Shown in pieces: positions 45,151-56,409 of a stretch of 64,000 nucleotides of DNA (position 1 is its first letter; each line of letters starts with the position of its first letter). Location: contig NC_046676.1 of the NCBI RefSeq assembly GCF_003369915.1, positions 6,200,001-6,264,000 on the forward strand. Reading direction: 5' to 3'. The position numbers were made by a program, and so were the translations under genes. The notes under the pieces were generated by a model, which worked only from the letters and a program-made list of their open reading frames with translations, was not told the origin of the DNA and did not search any database. The stretch comes from Drosophila miranda. Lineage: Eukaryota > Arthropoda > Insecta > Diptera > Drosophilidae.

Positions 45151-46060
45151 CAGTAGAGAGAAAACTGCACCAGCATCCCACACTAAAACGCACTCAGCCA
45201 ATCATAGAAACGAACCCGAAGCACACATGCATGCACATATAAAAATCCCACATCCATTTGTTAAATATAACCCAAGCCCAAGGGCTGTGGTCCAAAACTA
45301 CCTGCAGCTGCAGTGGGAAAAATCTTCAGACTGCACTCGGATGCATCGGATGCATCGGAGTTGCGGCTGCACTCTGCTGTTCGCCTGTTCAAAGGTTACA
45401 CTCGGATGCACTTCGACAATGCACGACGATGATCATTGCATGTGTGGGAGGAGCTGAGCAGATGAAAAGCGCCAGCCCTGATGAAGATCACTCCACACAG
45501 ACACGCTCATACAATGGCCACCAGTCCCAACGAAACACCCGCGGATGTACGTACTCCTACTCGAAAAAGAGTTGAATGATGCAAATGTGTAGCACTTCAA
45601 CAGGCAAACAGAAACCGAAGAAGCGCCTACACTCACTCGCGGAAGTACAGCATCGGTATAGCATCCCATCCCGCATATGTACATAAGTAAATATTCCCGA
45701 AAGGGTTGGCGTTGTCAGCATGCAAATGTGTAGCATTTTAACAGGTCAACAGCAGTGTCAGAAGGCCACCACCAGCTAAGTGTAACCAAATCTAGGCAGC
45801 AGGTTGCACCCGATCTACACATAGACCAACCATCTTCTACCATCACAGAACTTCTGTGGCCCTGGCTGGAACTCAAAAACCAAAACAAACGAGAAAAATA
45901 GTAAACAAATAATGAAATTGGTCATGCCCCATGGGGGTCCACTCTCTCGCACTCGCTCTCCCAACAGTTCTCGATCGTGATTTTGGGGGAAAAACTGTAG
46001 CATTTGAATAGGGTACCAGAAATAGAAGAGCCATGAAACCATGGTAGTAAATCTGAAAGA

Positions 46061-47220
46061 AAATCCCAAAACGATCTAGCAGGTAGTCGTTGGGAAAGTG
46101 GAAAGTTGGAACATGCGTTGTTTTGTGCGTTTACTGCCCGCACGCACTGTGCGCCTAGTGAATTTCAATTAGTTAAACAAACAACAAATTGTTGCTCAAC
46201 ATTTACCACACATTTACAAAATTATTGACTTTCCAGAAAGAGCATTAGGGTGGAGTGGCTAGAGTGGGCGGGCGTGGGCGTGGCCAGCTGCGATCGTGTC
46301 TTTCCTTTCACTTAACAATAGACCCGAAAACGAGAGCAAAGAAAATTTTCCCAGACCATGCAACGAGGCGTTGAAAATCGCGGCTCCGACGCATCGGCTG
46401 GTGCCAGCGTCTGTTCGCCCAGTCGTCTGTTACACTTGGTTACACTCTGGGGTCGATGGGAACTGTGGGATGCTGCAGGGCCCTGGGTCACCGAGCAGCG
46501 GCAGTCGCTGTCTCGCTTCGCCGCATGCCAGTGCGTGCGCGTGGGCGAACTAGTGGCGGGAAATGCTGGAAGCGGAACGAGATCGTTGCTGGGTTTTGTG
46601 TGCGCCTGCTACAAATCAAGACCTTGGCTCCAAATCGATCTTACTCACGACGTGGAGGGGCCCCTGCATTGAGGCGGCCCCCAAAACGTCTTGAGATCGT
46701 CTATGGTTAGGAGTATGTATTTAAATTTTCGTGTGGCGCATTGTCTGTCTTCCTATCATTTTCTCTGCTTGCCTAATCGTTTTCAAGACCTTTGACTTTC
46801 GATTTCGTTGAAGACCTTCCCCAAGACCTTGGATTCTCCGCCCGCTCAAAAATGTTGACACTTTGGCGCAAGAAATTAATCATAATTTTGATGGAAATTA
46901 CAAAAATATCAGATGTCTGGGCACAGGGCATCAGAAACGTGAATGAGTAGGCGCGGGCGTGCGGTATGGTATGGTCAAGTGATTGCTGCACTTTTACAGC
47001 TGTAACTCTATGGTCGTCTCGCTTGCTCTCTCATTCTTATCGCTGTGACGTCGCTGGAAAATGGAAAGGGCAATGGCAAGTGAGTTTTTTCCCTCTCCTC
47101 TCACGCTTTGGAATGCTTGGGAGAGATGTTTATTTGTTTACTTCTCGTTCTGTTATTTCACAGTTTCTTTTCTGTTCTATTTCTGATTCATGGGATGATC
47201 GCAAAGGGCGGAATCGAGAA
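46061..47220. other. Intergenic between the repeat region and the LDH-like gene
   Basis: GC-rich around 46250-46680, with overlapping open frames in several phases and no recognisable protein. Further on are AT-rich sequence and CT tracts. No gene supported. Confidence 0.4.
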
Positions 47221-48291
47221 TCACCATTTCAATGAGCACTGGGCCTCCAGCAGAGTATCAGCAGATTTCAACAACTTTTTACGCTCATCTTCGTTCAGTG
47301 GCAGCTCCAAAATGTGGCTAATTCCGCTGGCCGTCACTCGACAAGGTACAGAGAGTACCACACTGTCCTCTAGACCGTAGAGTCCCTTCACATCTGTCCC
47401 CACGCAGCACACTTGGCCGGTATTCTCCACCATGCATTTGACAACATCTGAGGTAGTCAGCGCCACGGCCCAGTTAGTGTAGCCCTTGGCCTTACTAACG
47501 TGCACACCTGCATTGAGGATGCCATCCATGAGATCGGACCACTTCTCCTGGTCCTTGTCCGTGCCCAAATCCTTCACGACGTCGCTCAGTCGAATCCCAC
47601 CTACCGTGACACTGGACCAAACGGGCACAGCACTACTACCATGCTCTCCTATTATATAGGCGTTGACTGCCGATGTGGGAACCTTAAGGCGCTTCGCGAT
47701 TAGGTAGCGAAAGCGGGCAGTGTCCAGGTGGCAGCCGGTAGTGAAGCAACGATGCTTCTCCAGGTTTCCGATGCGCTGCACAGCAAAGGTCATAACATCG
47801 GCTGGATTGCAGATGATAATAAAAATCGCCTTGGGGCTCAATTCAACCAGCTTGGGTACTACAGACTTCAGAATCACAACCGTTTTGTGCATAACGTCCA
47901 GACGAGATCGGGTTTTGCCTGATGGCCTCGCTCCCGCTGTAATAATGATAACATCCGAATTCTTGGTACGATTTCCATCACCACAGGCTTCGACAATCGG
48001 ATTGCCCAGGAAGGCAGACCCATGTGAGAAATCCAACGCTTCCGCCGTGGCCAAGTCGTATTTCACATCAAGGATCACCAGATGCTTGGTAAGGTTACGC
48101 ACCAAAAGAAATGCTGCAACTGCCGCTCCGACCTGGCCCGATCCAACCACGGTTATTTTAAACGAAGGCTTTGGCTTGAAACAGTCCACCGGCTTCATCA
48201 CTTTGTTAAATGAAGAGGCTGGACGTACCAACTGGTTGCCGAAGCCATCCAAACTTTTCAACAGCCGGCGCATCCACAAAATGGACATCAT
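47221..48291 (-). CDS. Lactate/malate dehydrogenase-like protein
   Basis: An intronless frame of 356 residues. The N-terminal 40 residues are basic and could be a mitochondrial leader (MMSILWMRRLLKSLDGFG). The NAD-binding Rossmann motif VVGSGQVGAAVAAF follows. The catalytic pair is present: Asp in LDTARFRYLI and His in GEHGSSAVPVW. The substrate loop reads GARPSGKTRSRLD where LDH has GARQQEGESRLD: it is one residue longer and the Gln pair that selects pyruvate is missing, so substrate preference cannot be assumed. D. melanogaster CG13334, an LDH-like gene on 2R, is the likely counterpart from memory. Lack of introns suggests an old retroposed copy, as is common for testis-biased metabolic paralogues. 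Its own expression is not visible here. Confidence 0.8.
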   Translation of the reverse strand: MMSILWMRRLLKSLDGFGNQLVRPASSFNKVMKPVDCFKPKPSFKITVVGSGQVGAAVAAFLLVRNLTKHLVILDVKYDLATAEALDFSHGSAFLGNPIVEACGDGNRTKNSDVIIITAGARPSGKTRSRLDVMHKTVVILKSVVPKLVELSPKAIFIIICNPADVMTFAVQRIGNLEKHRCFTTGCHLDTARFRYLIAKRLKVPTSAVNAYIIGEHGSSAVPVWSSVTVGGIRLSDVVKDLGTDKDQEKWSDLMDGILNAGVHVSKAKGYTNWAVALTTSDVVKCMVENTGQVCCVGTDVKGLYGLEDSVVLSVPCRVTASGISHILELPLNEDERKKLLKSADTLLEAQCSLKW

Positions 48292-49000
48292 TTATAAAGT
48301 ATAATTTTGATTTTTATTTAACCGAAATCTTTGAATTTTGATATCGTTTTGATGAATCAACGATGACCAGTGATGAAAAGCAACGTTGCTCTTTCTTTGC
48401 AAATAGTATACTTTTCATAGTATTTTCCACACTCTTGTGCAATGCACCAATGCTGAAATTGTGTAGAAATGCCATTTAGGGCCTATTTCGTGATCAGCAT
48501 CGAAATTCTGATCGTCTATCATTAAAATCTAAATTTGTTTAAATATGTCGGAAAAAAGGCATGCCGAAAAGTGGATAACGGGGCATATTTGAAACAAAAA
48601 CGGCCAAGCTTGTCAACAAACGTACACATTTCCCCTTCAGGTGTCGCTTTTGGTAATTACATAAAAAGGTATTTAATATGGAGCAAATGTGTTGTTAGCA
48701 TGTAGTTAGTTACCATGTAAGGAACTTAATTTTGTGGAAATTGTTGTTGCCCGTTTTTGCTTAAACCTTTTATTAGGCAAAATCCAATAAACGTATAAAA
48801 GTATTTCAAACAAAACAGTCAAGTAGAAAATAGATTAATTAATTGGATAAAATTATGTGGGCAGGGCTAAATGTTCTATATAGCTGAGAATATTCTACGG
48901 AAGATCAGAAATGAGGAATATAGAACTTAAACTCATCTGTATGTTTACGGTATGTTTTTAAAATGAAGCGGTATATTTCTGAGGGTCGGACGGTATATCT
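48292..49000. other. Intergenic with dispersed repeat
   Basis: Lies between the divergent LDH-like and LSm6 genes. Mostly AT-rich. The only structure seen is the dispersed repeat copy at 48601-48777. Confidence 0.5.
48601..48777 (+). repeat. Dispersed repeat, copy 2
   Basis: Related to 15361-15510, same strand, with a few small indels. It contains GGTGTCGCTTTTGGTAATTA and AGTTACCATGTAAGGAA. No terminal repeats seen. Confidence 0.65.
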
Positions 49001-49025
49001 TATCGATAAATCCGCGGTCACACTG
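49001..49025 (+). promoter_or_regulatory. LSm6 promoter: DRE plus Ohler motif 1
   Basis: A perfect DRE, TATCGATA, at 49001-49008 is followed by CGGTCACACTG at 49015-49025, an exact match to Ohler motif 1 (YGGTCACACTR). The pair is typical of TATA-less housekeeping promoters in Drosophila and lies 52-76 bp before the LSm6 start codon, which also implies a short leader. Confidence 0.8.
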
Positions 49026-49076
49026 ACACTGATTTCCCTTATAAATAAAATAAATATAACTGAATAAACCTCTAAA

Positions 49077-49418
49077 ATGTCGCGCAAAGAAGCCCTCTCG
49101 CAGTTTATCAACCAGATCCATGGTCGCCCCGTGGCCGTGAAGCTGAACAACGGCGTGGACTATCGCGGTGAGTCTTGTGTTGTCAAAAGAAAAGCACAGC
49201 AAGCTAAAATGCCGGCTGAAGTGACTTACAATTACTCACCTCACTCTCTCTCCCTTTAATACCCCGCAGGTGTGCTGGCTTGCTTGGATGGCTATATGAA
49301 CATTTGCCTGGAGCAGACGGAGGAGTACATAAATGGGCAGCTGAAAAACAAATACGGCGACGCATTCATCCGCGGCAACAACGTGCTCTACATATCCACG
49401 CAGAAACGGAGAGTTTAG
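49077..49418 (+). CDS. LSm6: U6 snRNA-associated Sm-like protein LSm6
   Basis: LSm6 is a subunit of the LSm1-7 ring (cytoplasmic mRNA decay) and LSm2-8 ring (U6 snRNA). Exons 49077-49167 and 49270-49418 code for 79 residues, the normal size. The Sm1 motif is FINQIHGRPVAVKLNNGVDY with GVLACLDGYMNICLEQTEEY, and the Sm2 motif is IRGNNVLYIS near the C-terminus, ending QKRRV. The intron is 102 bp and GT-AG. Everything is intact. It converges on the small secreted-protein gene (stops 66 bp apart). Confidence 0.95.
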
Positions 49419-49483
49419 TCGTAGAACTTAAGTTTATTTCATAAATACAAACGAAACTCCATTCTGAACACTATGCAGTACGC

Positions 49484-49977
49484 TCAACTGGGATAGTGTG
49501 GCGTGCCGAACTCTTGGGGAATAGCTCCAAAGTGGCGCAACTGCCGTACGGAGTAGCCTGAGCCCAGGGCGGCTATCAGGCGTTCGCCGCGGAAACCAAA
49601 CTTGCGCTCGTAGTGTGGCCGCCAGGCGCGACCAAAGTGCGGTTCGAAGGGGATCTCGCTGGCCTGCTGGAAGGGTGAGTTGCCGAAGAATAAGCGGTCT
49701 AGGTAGTCCAGCACGGCTTTCTTCTTCTGAAAATGCACGAGAAGGGGACTGGCGGTGGCAGCAGTGCGCGGATCTTGTGAGGCCAGGTTCTTGAAGTACT
49801 GAAAGTTTACCAGATCCACGTTCGAGAAATCAAAGGCCTCATGCAGGTCGTGCAGCGTGGCTTGGACGGCGGGCACCTGCAGACACTGGATTCAAGGGCA
49901 ATGTTAATGCGGTGATTAGTGGATAATTACACACTTACCATTACGGCCAGTGCAGCAATTAAGACGTATTTGCACAT
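49484..49977 (-). CDS. Putative small secreted protein
   Basis: Exons 49939-49977 and 49484-49885 give 146 residues. The start MCKYVLIAALAVMCLQVPAV is a clear signal peptide with cleavage expected near VQA. The mature part has no cysteine pattern and is rich in aromatic and basic residues: HEAFDFSNVDLVNFQYFKNL, LLVHFQKKKAVLDYLDRLFF, then RAWRPHYERKFGFRGERLI and FGTPHYPS at the end. The split of a signal peptide by a short phase-0 intron is common for secreted fly proteins. I do not recognise the family. Confidence 0.75.
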
Positions 49978-50921
49978 TGCAACTGGTACGATGGGTCCAC
50001 TCGCAGAGACGACACCTCAACTCTTCCTCAAACGGAACTAAACTGATTTGAATAAATTCGGCCAACTGCATGCGCCCAGGCCGAGCCACGGTGAGTGTCC
50101 AGCGATTTGCAATCAGTCGCCAGCTCTTGTATTTTGTTGTAATCATTACCCAATCCCACATGACACAGTGTCCGCCGCTGCCCAGCCAAATGTAACAGCC
50201 GCCCCAGCCCCAGCCATGGCGGGTAATTAATTGATATGCATGTCGCATCAGCAGCCGTGTTCCAATCAATGCGCCCCGATTCGGGTTGGCTCTGCCACTG
50301 CTTCGAGCATTTACATTTTATCACTCGAGGGCGACCCACTGTAGATAGTAGATCTTAATGAATCGTCTTTGTTAGCAACGAACCGAACCACTCGCTGGTA
50401 TTGAAAATAGGGCAACCGAGTGGATTGTTGACTATTTATTTATGTATAAATTTCAATTCAAAAACTTAACCTGCGGGAAATGAGTGCTAAAATACAACAT
50501 ATAAGCTTTGCCTCAAGCGGCTTGCATTGAAACCAGCTCCATTCGAAGTCATCGTGATTCTCTGCAATTTTCATCATTTGGAGCAAAACAAATTCAATTA
50601 ATTCAGCACAAGGCTCGTGCAAAAATACTTTAAAAATATCAAGCTATAACTATAATTATATCCTTCAGTTTTCGTGTACTTTTGTTGATGTGAGGCCTGA
50701 CTTTGCTCTTTTCGTTTATTATTTGTTAAATCACATTCCTCTTATATGGATGTACCATTTGATTGATAGATTGCCAAAGGATTTAATGCCTTCTTGTTAC
50801 TTTTGCTCGCTTCAAACGCAAACTTTGACTTAATTAATATCATTGAAAATTTAAATGAAACAGAAACGTGGGGGTCTTGGTTAACCTGTAGAACATTGAA
50901 GAGATTTTATTAGCGCTCGTT
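49978..50921. other. Intergenic between the secreted-protein gene and shrub
   Basis: The first 350 bp upstream of the secreted-protein gene are moderately GC-rich with no reliable frame. The rest is AT-rich and includes the shrub 3' untranslated region. Nothing else seen. Confidence 0.4.
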
Positions 50922-52176
50922 TTAGTTGGCCCAGGACAAAAGTTGCTTCATGACGGGATCATCTGAAATCAAATGAAACGAGTTATAATTTGCTGTAATT
51001 AAGGAAATGACAAGACAATACCATCATCGCCAACTTCAGCCGTAGTTGTAGTTGTAGTCGTTGTGGCCTTTTTCTTCTCTTTGGCCTTCTCGGGCAAGTC
51101 CTCTGTTGGGGCCTCGGGCAATGTGGGCGCTGGCTCGGGAATGCCAATGATTTCCTTATCAAAGTTCTCCTGTTCCAGCTCATCGAGTTCCCGCTCGAGA
51201 TCTTCGTCATCCAGATCGGCCCCAAAGGCGACTGGGTTGGATATGGCATCGGAAATCTCCCGGGCCACATCCTGCTGCTCGGCAATATCATCCATCATGT
51301 CATGGACCTTGTCCACATCCCTGCGCATAAAGTGAATCAATCAGTTGGTTTTTGGATCTCATCTGGCGATGGCGATGGATTACTCACATGTGCTGGTGGG
51401 CATTCTTGAGCGCATCCGCAGCATCCTTCATTGTTGTCAAGACGGCAGTGTTCGTATTGGCGCTCTCCAAGGCCTCGCGCTGCATCTCAATGGTAGACAG
51501 GGTGCCATCAATCTGCTGCAGTTGTTTCTCCAGCCTCTTCTTCTTTTTGAGGGCTTGCAGGGCCACTGAAAAGGCGACAAGTTTGCTGGTGAGTCTTGGG
51601 CAAAGCGGCACGTTTCGCTAAGATGTTAAGGCCAATTTTGGATTATTTTAAATCGAATTACTCTACGCCGTAGAGTCTACGGCATGGCTAATGTCTGGTT
51701 TTAGTATCGAAAGGAATGTTCATATTACGTTCTGAGCATATGCGGACACATCCAGGCGTCAAATGGTATGCGGGTGAGAAAGGCGAAGAAATACAATCAT
51801 TTTACTAGATAATTATATTCAAACATAAGTACATGTCTAGCATGGCAGTGGTGGAGGGGTTGGGAATGTCTGCCCCAACCACAACAAAAGCAAAGCAAAA
51901 ATGAGTCATTTTTCCTCCGGATATTTATGGCACTAATATGCGGCCACAATGAGTCTCCATCAGCGAAGCTCCAGGATGGCAGTTCCACCTGTACATACCT
52001 CTTTTGTTTTTTGATGCATTCTTTCGGGCAATACTCAGCTCGTCCTCGATTTTGGCCTCGAGAAACTCCTGCTTCTTGATGAGCATGTTTTCGGTTTCCC
52101 TCAGTTTCTGTATTGCCTCCCCCGTCGTTGGGGCCACCTCCTTCTTGCCACCAAACATTTTCCCAAAGAAACTCAT
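50922..52176 (-). CDS. shrb: Shrub (CHMP4/Vps32/Snf7), ESCRT-III subunit
   Basis: Shrub is the main filament-forming ESCRT-III subunit, acting in endosomal sorting, cytokinesis and neurite pruning. Exons: 51999-52176, 51388-51565, 51022-51320 and 50922-50962; 231 residues. The start MSFFGKMFGGKKEVAPTTGE and the basic helical core (KNKRVALQALKKKKRLEKQL) match CHMP4. Helix 3-4 reads MKDAADALKNAHQHMDVDKV, followed by the DDIAEQQDVAREISDAI region. A Thr run (KKATTTTTTTT) lies in the linker, and the C-terminal ALIX-binding helix MKQLLSWAN is intact. It shares a 243-bp divergent promoter with Prp38. Confidence 0.95.
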
Positions 52177-52419
52177 CTTTGTTTTTCTGTTTTTCACGCC
52201 CAAAACTCCTGGAATCCTATTTGAAAGTGTAGTTTTTCAATTTTTTGCGTTTCCTTTTTCTGTCTGGCGAGTTGTTTTGTTCGATGAGCGATGCGTCATC
52301 ACGATTACATACCGATAGCGTGTTTGCTCACTATCGCATGTACTATCGATTCTATCTGCGCTGTGCAGCTGTGCACAATTTGCCGACGCCGGAAAAAACA
52401 ATAATAATTGTTAAATAAA
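52177..52419. promoter_or_regulatory. Divergent promoter between shrub and Prp38
   Basis: The start codons are 243 bp apart on opposite strands. The interval contains several CTATCG words and a partial DRE (CTATCGATTC at about 52340), consistent with a shared housekeeping promoter. Transcription starts are not visible. Confidence 0.5.
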
Positions 52420-53463
52420 ATGGCAAATCGGACAGTGAAGGAGGCCAAAAACGTGCATGGCACCAACCCGCAGTATCTCATCGAAAAGATCATACGTTCC
52501 CGCATCTACGACTCCAAGTACTGGAAGGAGCAATGTTTTGCCCTCACAGCCGAACTGCTCGTGGACAAAGCCATGGAGCTGCGATTCGTCGGCGGCGTTT
52601 ATGGAGGAAACATAAAGCCGACGCAGTTCCTCTGCCTCACACTGAAGATGTTGCAGATTCAGCCGGAGAAGGACATTGTGGTGGAGTTCATCAAGAACGA
52701 GGAGTTTAAGTACGTCCGTGCATTGGGGGCGTTCTATCTGCGACTGACCGGAGTCGCCCTCGACTGTTACAAGTATCTGGAGCCCTTGTACATCGACAAC
52801 CGCAAGCTGAGACGCCAAAACCGAGCCGGGCAGTTCGAAATTGTCTACATGGACGAGTACATAGATGAATTGCTGCGTAACGATCGCGTCTGCGACATTA
52901 TACTGCCTAGAATACAGAAGCGAACCATTCTCGAGGAGAACAACGAGATTGAACCGAAGGTGTCCGTTCTGGATGAAGACTTGGACGACGAGCTACCCAG
53001 TGAGGATGAGAAGCCAGACGAGCGAGAAGCGAATCGGACAAACGAAAATTCTGCTTCAACTGTACGACGCCCGCGAAGAGCTCGCTCAAAATCCAAATCG
53101 CGCAGCAGGGAGCGGGACCGACGTCCTGCCCAAAACAACAATGGTCGTTCTCGAGATTACTACGATGAACTGGAGGAGTTTGAGCGGCAGCGCAATCGCA
53201 CCCGCAACCGTGACAACCAGCACGAAGACCGCCGACAGCCAGCAGCACGTCAAGATCGGGATAGAGAACGACAGGATCGGGACAGAGAACGCCAGGACCG
53301 GGACAGAAAGCCCCAGAATCGGGACAGGGAGCGCCAGGATCGGGACAGAATGCGCGAGCGGGAGAGATATGGCGAAAGAGATAGACGGGAGCGAGATAAT
53401 GGCTCCCGCCACGACCAGCGGGAGAGAGAGCCGCGAAACGAGCGCGACCGACGTCGCCATTAA
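52420..53463 (+). CDS. Prp38: Pre-mRNA splicing factor Prp38 (PRPF38A)
   Basis: Prp38 is a tri-snRNP protein needed for spliceosome activation. The single-exon frame from ATG 52420 gives 347 residues. The Prp38 domain fills the first 180 residues: MANRTVKEAKNVHGTNPQYL, then YWKEQCFALTAELLVDKAM, GGVYGGNIKPTQFLCL, YVRALGAFYLRLTG and EYIDELLRNDRVCDI. An acidic linker (DEDLDDELPSEDEKPDE) follows, then an RS-type tail with repeated QDRDRER units, typical of metazoan orthologues. An in-frame non-ATG codon precedes; ATG 52420 is chosen because the family begins MANRT. Confidence 0.95.
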   Translation: MANRTVKEAKNVHGTNPQYLIEKIIRSRIYDSKYWKEQCFALTAELLVDKAMELRFVGGVYGGNIKPTQFLCLTLKMLQIQPEKDIVVEFIKNEEFKYVRALGAFYLRLTGVALDCYKYLEPLYIDNRKLRRQNRAGQFEIVYMDEYIDELLRNDRVCDIILPRIQKRTILEENNEIEPKVSVLDEDLDDELPSEDEKPDEREANRTNENSASTVRRPRRARSKSKSRSRERDRRPAQNNNGRSRDYYDELEEFERQRNRTRNRDNQHEDRRQPAARQDRDRERQDRDRERQDRDRKPQNRDRERQDRDRMRERERYGERDRRERDNGSRHDQREREPRNERDRRRH

Positions 53464-53938
53464 AATTAATTTAAAATTAAAATATTGACCACTAAAAAAC
53501 ACCACACCGCCAAACCCTCGGTATTTTTATTTGCCCCAAGTTGGCAGCGCCTCCGCAGCAAGTGGTAAACAGAAACAGCTGCTGCTGTTGTGGCCTTTAG
53601 AAAGTTGAAAGAAATTTTAATCGTAGTGAACAATTTATTCGTCTGTTTGTGTGATTAATGTTTAATCATCCATGTACTTGTATTAAGTAACGTAACACAT
53701 TACGCATAGGTCGATAAATTGCTTACGTTGCCATTTCGCGGCAGCTGAGGCTTTCAGTAATTGTTTTCGCTCTGTTGCGCTTAGAAGTCGTCTTCGTGTC
53801 TGTGACTGATTAAATACTATACGCTGCTGCATTGTTCAGAATGAATTGCTAGTTTCGTTATCTGCTATAGTAAGAAAAGTCTGTGCAGTTCGGTATCTTT
53901 GTACCCGAAAGATAACAAAAAAGTAAAGGCTGGGAAAA
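53464..53938. other. Intergenic, Prp38 3' end and SLC46 gene 1 promoter
   Basis: Nothing coding. It contains CAGCTG-type words near 53575 and 53740 and probably the leader of the next gene. No TATA box noticed. Confidence 0.4.
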
Positions 53939-56409
53939 ATGCCTCGCATAGATACGGAGCCCTTGGTGAGCGATGATGATGCGCCACGCACTCTGGATGC
54001 TGCTGCAACGGCCACAACCACACCGAGCACCACTTCCATTGACGAGGAGGTGCCCGTCCGCCCGCCCGCGCTTGATTACAACAGCTACCGTTGGTTCATC
54101 CTGGAGCCCGCAGTATTTCTGATCTTCTTTGCCAGATATCTAATTGGTACGGGCAGACAGACAGGAAATGGCCGAGCATCGTTCAATTGACTTTTTGTGT
54201 TTTTTTAGGGGCGGTTTATCAGAATCAAATCCTCTACCAAACCTGCGTCACCATCATGAAGTATAACGCCACGGAATGCGAACCGTTGCTGGGCATCGAT
54301 AGGGGAGAATCGGAGGCGGCGAAAGTAAGCGATTTACACAGTAACTAAAATAACTTTTGTGATAATGCGCCGCAGTTTCTGTCTGGTTTGCAACTTTTTA
54401 TCTGCTGCTGTTCTGTTATAAATGCTTCCCTGCGGGGCGTTTTGCTTGGCATTATCAATCCTCACTTTTCCAAGTGTCCGAAAAGATTACTAAACGATCA
54501 CAAGACGTGACCCACATAAGCAAGAGTGCAGCATCAACTAGACAAAGCAAAATCTATCTATCAAAACATTTAGCTTTGCCGATCGTTCCCATTGTTTGAA
54601 ACTTGGAGATAACACTAAGTGCCAACATATGTGGAACGCGTCCTAGAACTTATCAGCGAGCAAAACAGAAGTAAACTGAAAACCTTTATGACTAATTTGG
54701 CTGTCTGGGCGTCGTCCCAATATCGACCTACCGAGCTTAAAGGCGGGCATTAACAATATCATATACATAGATACGCGATACACGGCAATGAGTCAGGCAA
54801 ACGTGATGAGCAGCTGTGCTTTGTTTCTTTCAGAAAATAGAGGTCCAAGTGCAGGAGTATTCGGCAAACATAATGATGACAACCTCTCTTCTAGAGAGCA
54901 TAATACCAGCCTTTGTGAGTCTATTCCTGGGTCCCTGGTCGGACAAGTTCGGCCGGCGGCCCATACTCCTGACAACCTTCACGGGTAGGTGGTATTACAC
55001 TGAATAAACCCCTCTACTTTTTTAACGCTTTTTTCTAATAGGCTACCTGACGGGCTCAATCATACTGATAATTATTACCAGGATAACAATGGTCACAAAT
55101 ATAAGTCCTTGGTGGTTCCTGCTTTCCTCTGTGCCCTCGGTTCTGAGCGGAGGAACTTGCGCCTTGATAACGGGCATCTATTGCTACATATCGGACGTGG
55201 CCAAGGAACGCAAACGAGCCCTGAGGTGAGTACTGTAGCGCATCCTTTCAGTGAATCGAAATGCATTTATTTGACTATTCCAGAATGGTTCTAAATGAGG
55301 CCTCCCTCTGCACGGGCATGATGGTGGGCAACGTGGCCAGTGGGTATATCTATGCAGCAACGGATGCTTTCACCCTCTTCTTCATAGCCAGCTGCTTGAT
55401 GGCCTTGTCCTTGATGTATGTCTATTTCTGTGTGCCCGAGAGCCTGATACCCGATCATCTTCCCACAGGAGTAGGTCACATCTATTTGGGACACCAGATA
55501 AGCCATCTAACAGACTTGTTCTCTTTCGCCTAGTCACGCATCCGCGAGTTCTTCCGTTTCGATTTGGTCAAGGATCTGGTCCGCACCTGTTTCCAAAGGC
55601 GGCCAAACTTTGACCGTGCCATTATCTGGCTGACTATGATCGCCCTGACCATAGCCATCTTTGATATGGGTAAGAAAGTGACTGAATTGCGTTCCAAAGA
55701 TTTCATGCCTTCAATTAATTTTGCTTTATACCAGAGGGTGAGAGCACTGTCAACTACATGTTCATGCGGGAACAATTCGACTGGACTATCAAGGATTTCA
55801 GCCTATTCAACGCCGCGCGAATTGTCGTCCAGATTGTGGGCAGCATAGTCGGAATGGTAGTCCTGCGACGCGTGCTGAAGCTATCAATCATAACCATGGC
55901 AATGCTGTCGCTCGCTTGCTGCGTTCTTGAGAGCACAGTACGTGCCACGGCCGTGTACTGGCAGGAGATGTATGTCGGAATGGCCTTGGGCATGATGCGC
56001 GGCGTAATGGGACCCATGTGTCGTGCCATTCTGTCCCATGTAGCGCCAAGCACGGAAGTGGGTAAGTTAGAATCCCCCTGAATCAGCGAACCGTGAAGGA
56101 ACGATTAACTAAAACAATATTCCCCATTTAGGCAAGATATTCGCACTGACCACATCGATGGAGTCTGTTTCGCCGCTGGGAGCTGCTCCTCTGTATACGA
56201 GCGTTTACAAAGCCACGGTGGAATTTTATCCAGGAGCATTCAACTTCATCAGCGCCGTCTTATACTTCATATGCTACGTTCTAATTGCGTAAGTTACCGC
56301 AAGGTTACTTTAATCGTTTGCTTAAATAAATTCCCGAAATTGCAGCATCATTTTCGGCATCCAGAAGTCGATGGGCAACAGCAGTGTTTATCAGGCTATT
56401 GGCAGTTAG
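53939..56409 (+). CDS. SLC46-type MFS transporter, gene 1
   Basis: A major facilitator of the SLC46 group (the proton-coupled folate transporter family). Nine exons: 53939-54146, 54209-54324, 54834-54984, 55042-55225, 55284-55470, 55534-55669, 55735-56061, 56132-56288 and 56346-56409; 509 residues. The acidic cytosolic N-terminus (residues 1-45) is followed by TM1 (FILEPAVFLIFFARYLIG). The extracellular loop has an N-glycosylation site (NATEC). The MFS signature FLGPWSDKFGRRPIL sits between TM2 and TM3, and 12 hydrophobic segments follow. It is followed 0.7 kb downstream by a close paralogue. The trio likely corresponds to D. melanogaster CG30345, CG30344 and CG8008; which is which is uncertain. 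Substrate is unknown. Confidence 0.88.

Larger units (their letters stand above)
37060..46060 (+). repeat. Diverged tandem-repeat region of about 9 kb, unknown family
   Basis: No convincing gene is present. Words recur throughout: TCTACCTG(C/T)TG, GCCTGGGAAAATGCAG, CGTGTGAATTTTCCAG, GATCACTGGAGCGTG(A/G)CCAA, and the core RAACAGGCTRACAG. I count some 15-20 degenerate copies of the core between 39.2 and 45.8 kb, for example at 42691, 43351, 43638, 44138, 44533, 44660, 44901, 45010, 45131, 45598 and 45739. A few inverted copies (GCCTGTTC) appear near 41971, 42782 and 45383. Sub-arrays have periods of about 310 bp and about 120 bp. The region may be an old satellite, a non-coding RNA gene built from repeats, or a small-RNA source. 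Confidence 0.75.

Noticed and set aside
37060-46060. CRISPR array
   Set aside because: Units are diverged, long and irregular, without identical short repeats and unique spacers, and the genome is animal.
46296-46710. Overlapping frames of about 85-105 codons
   Set aside because: Several frames are open at once in a GC-rich stretch and none shows conserved residues.
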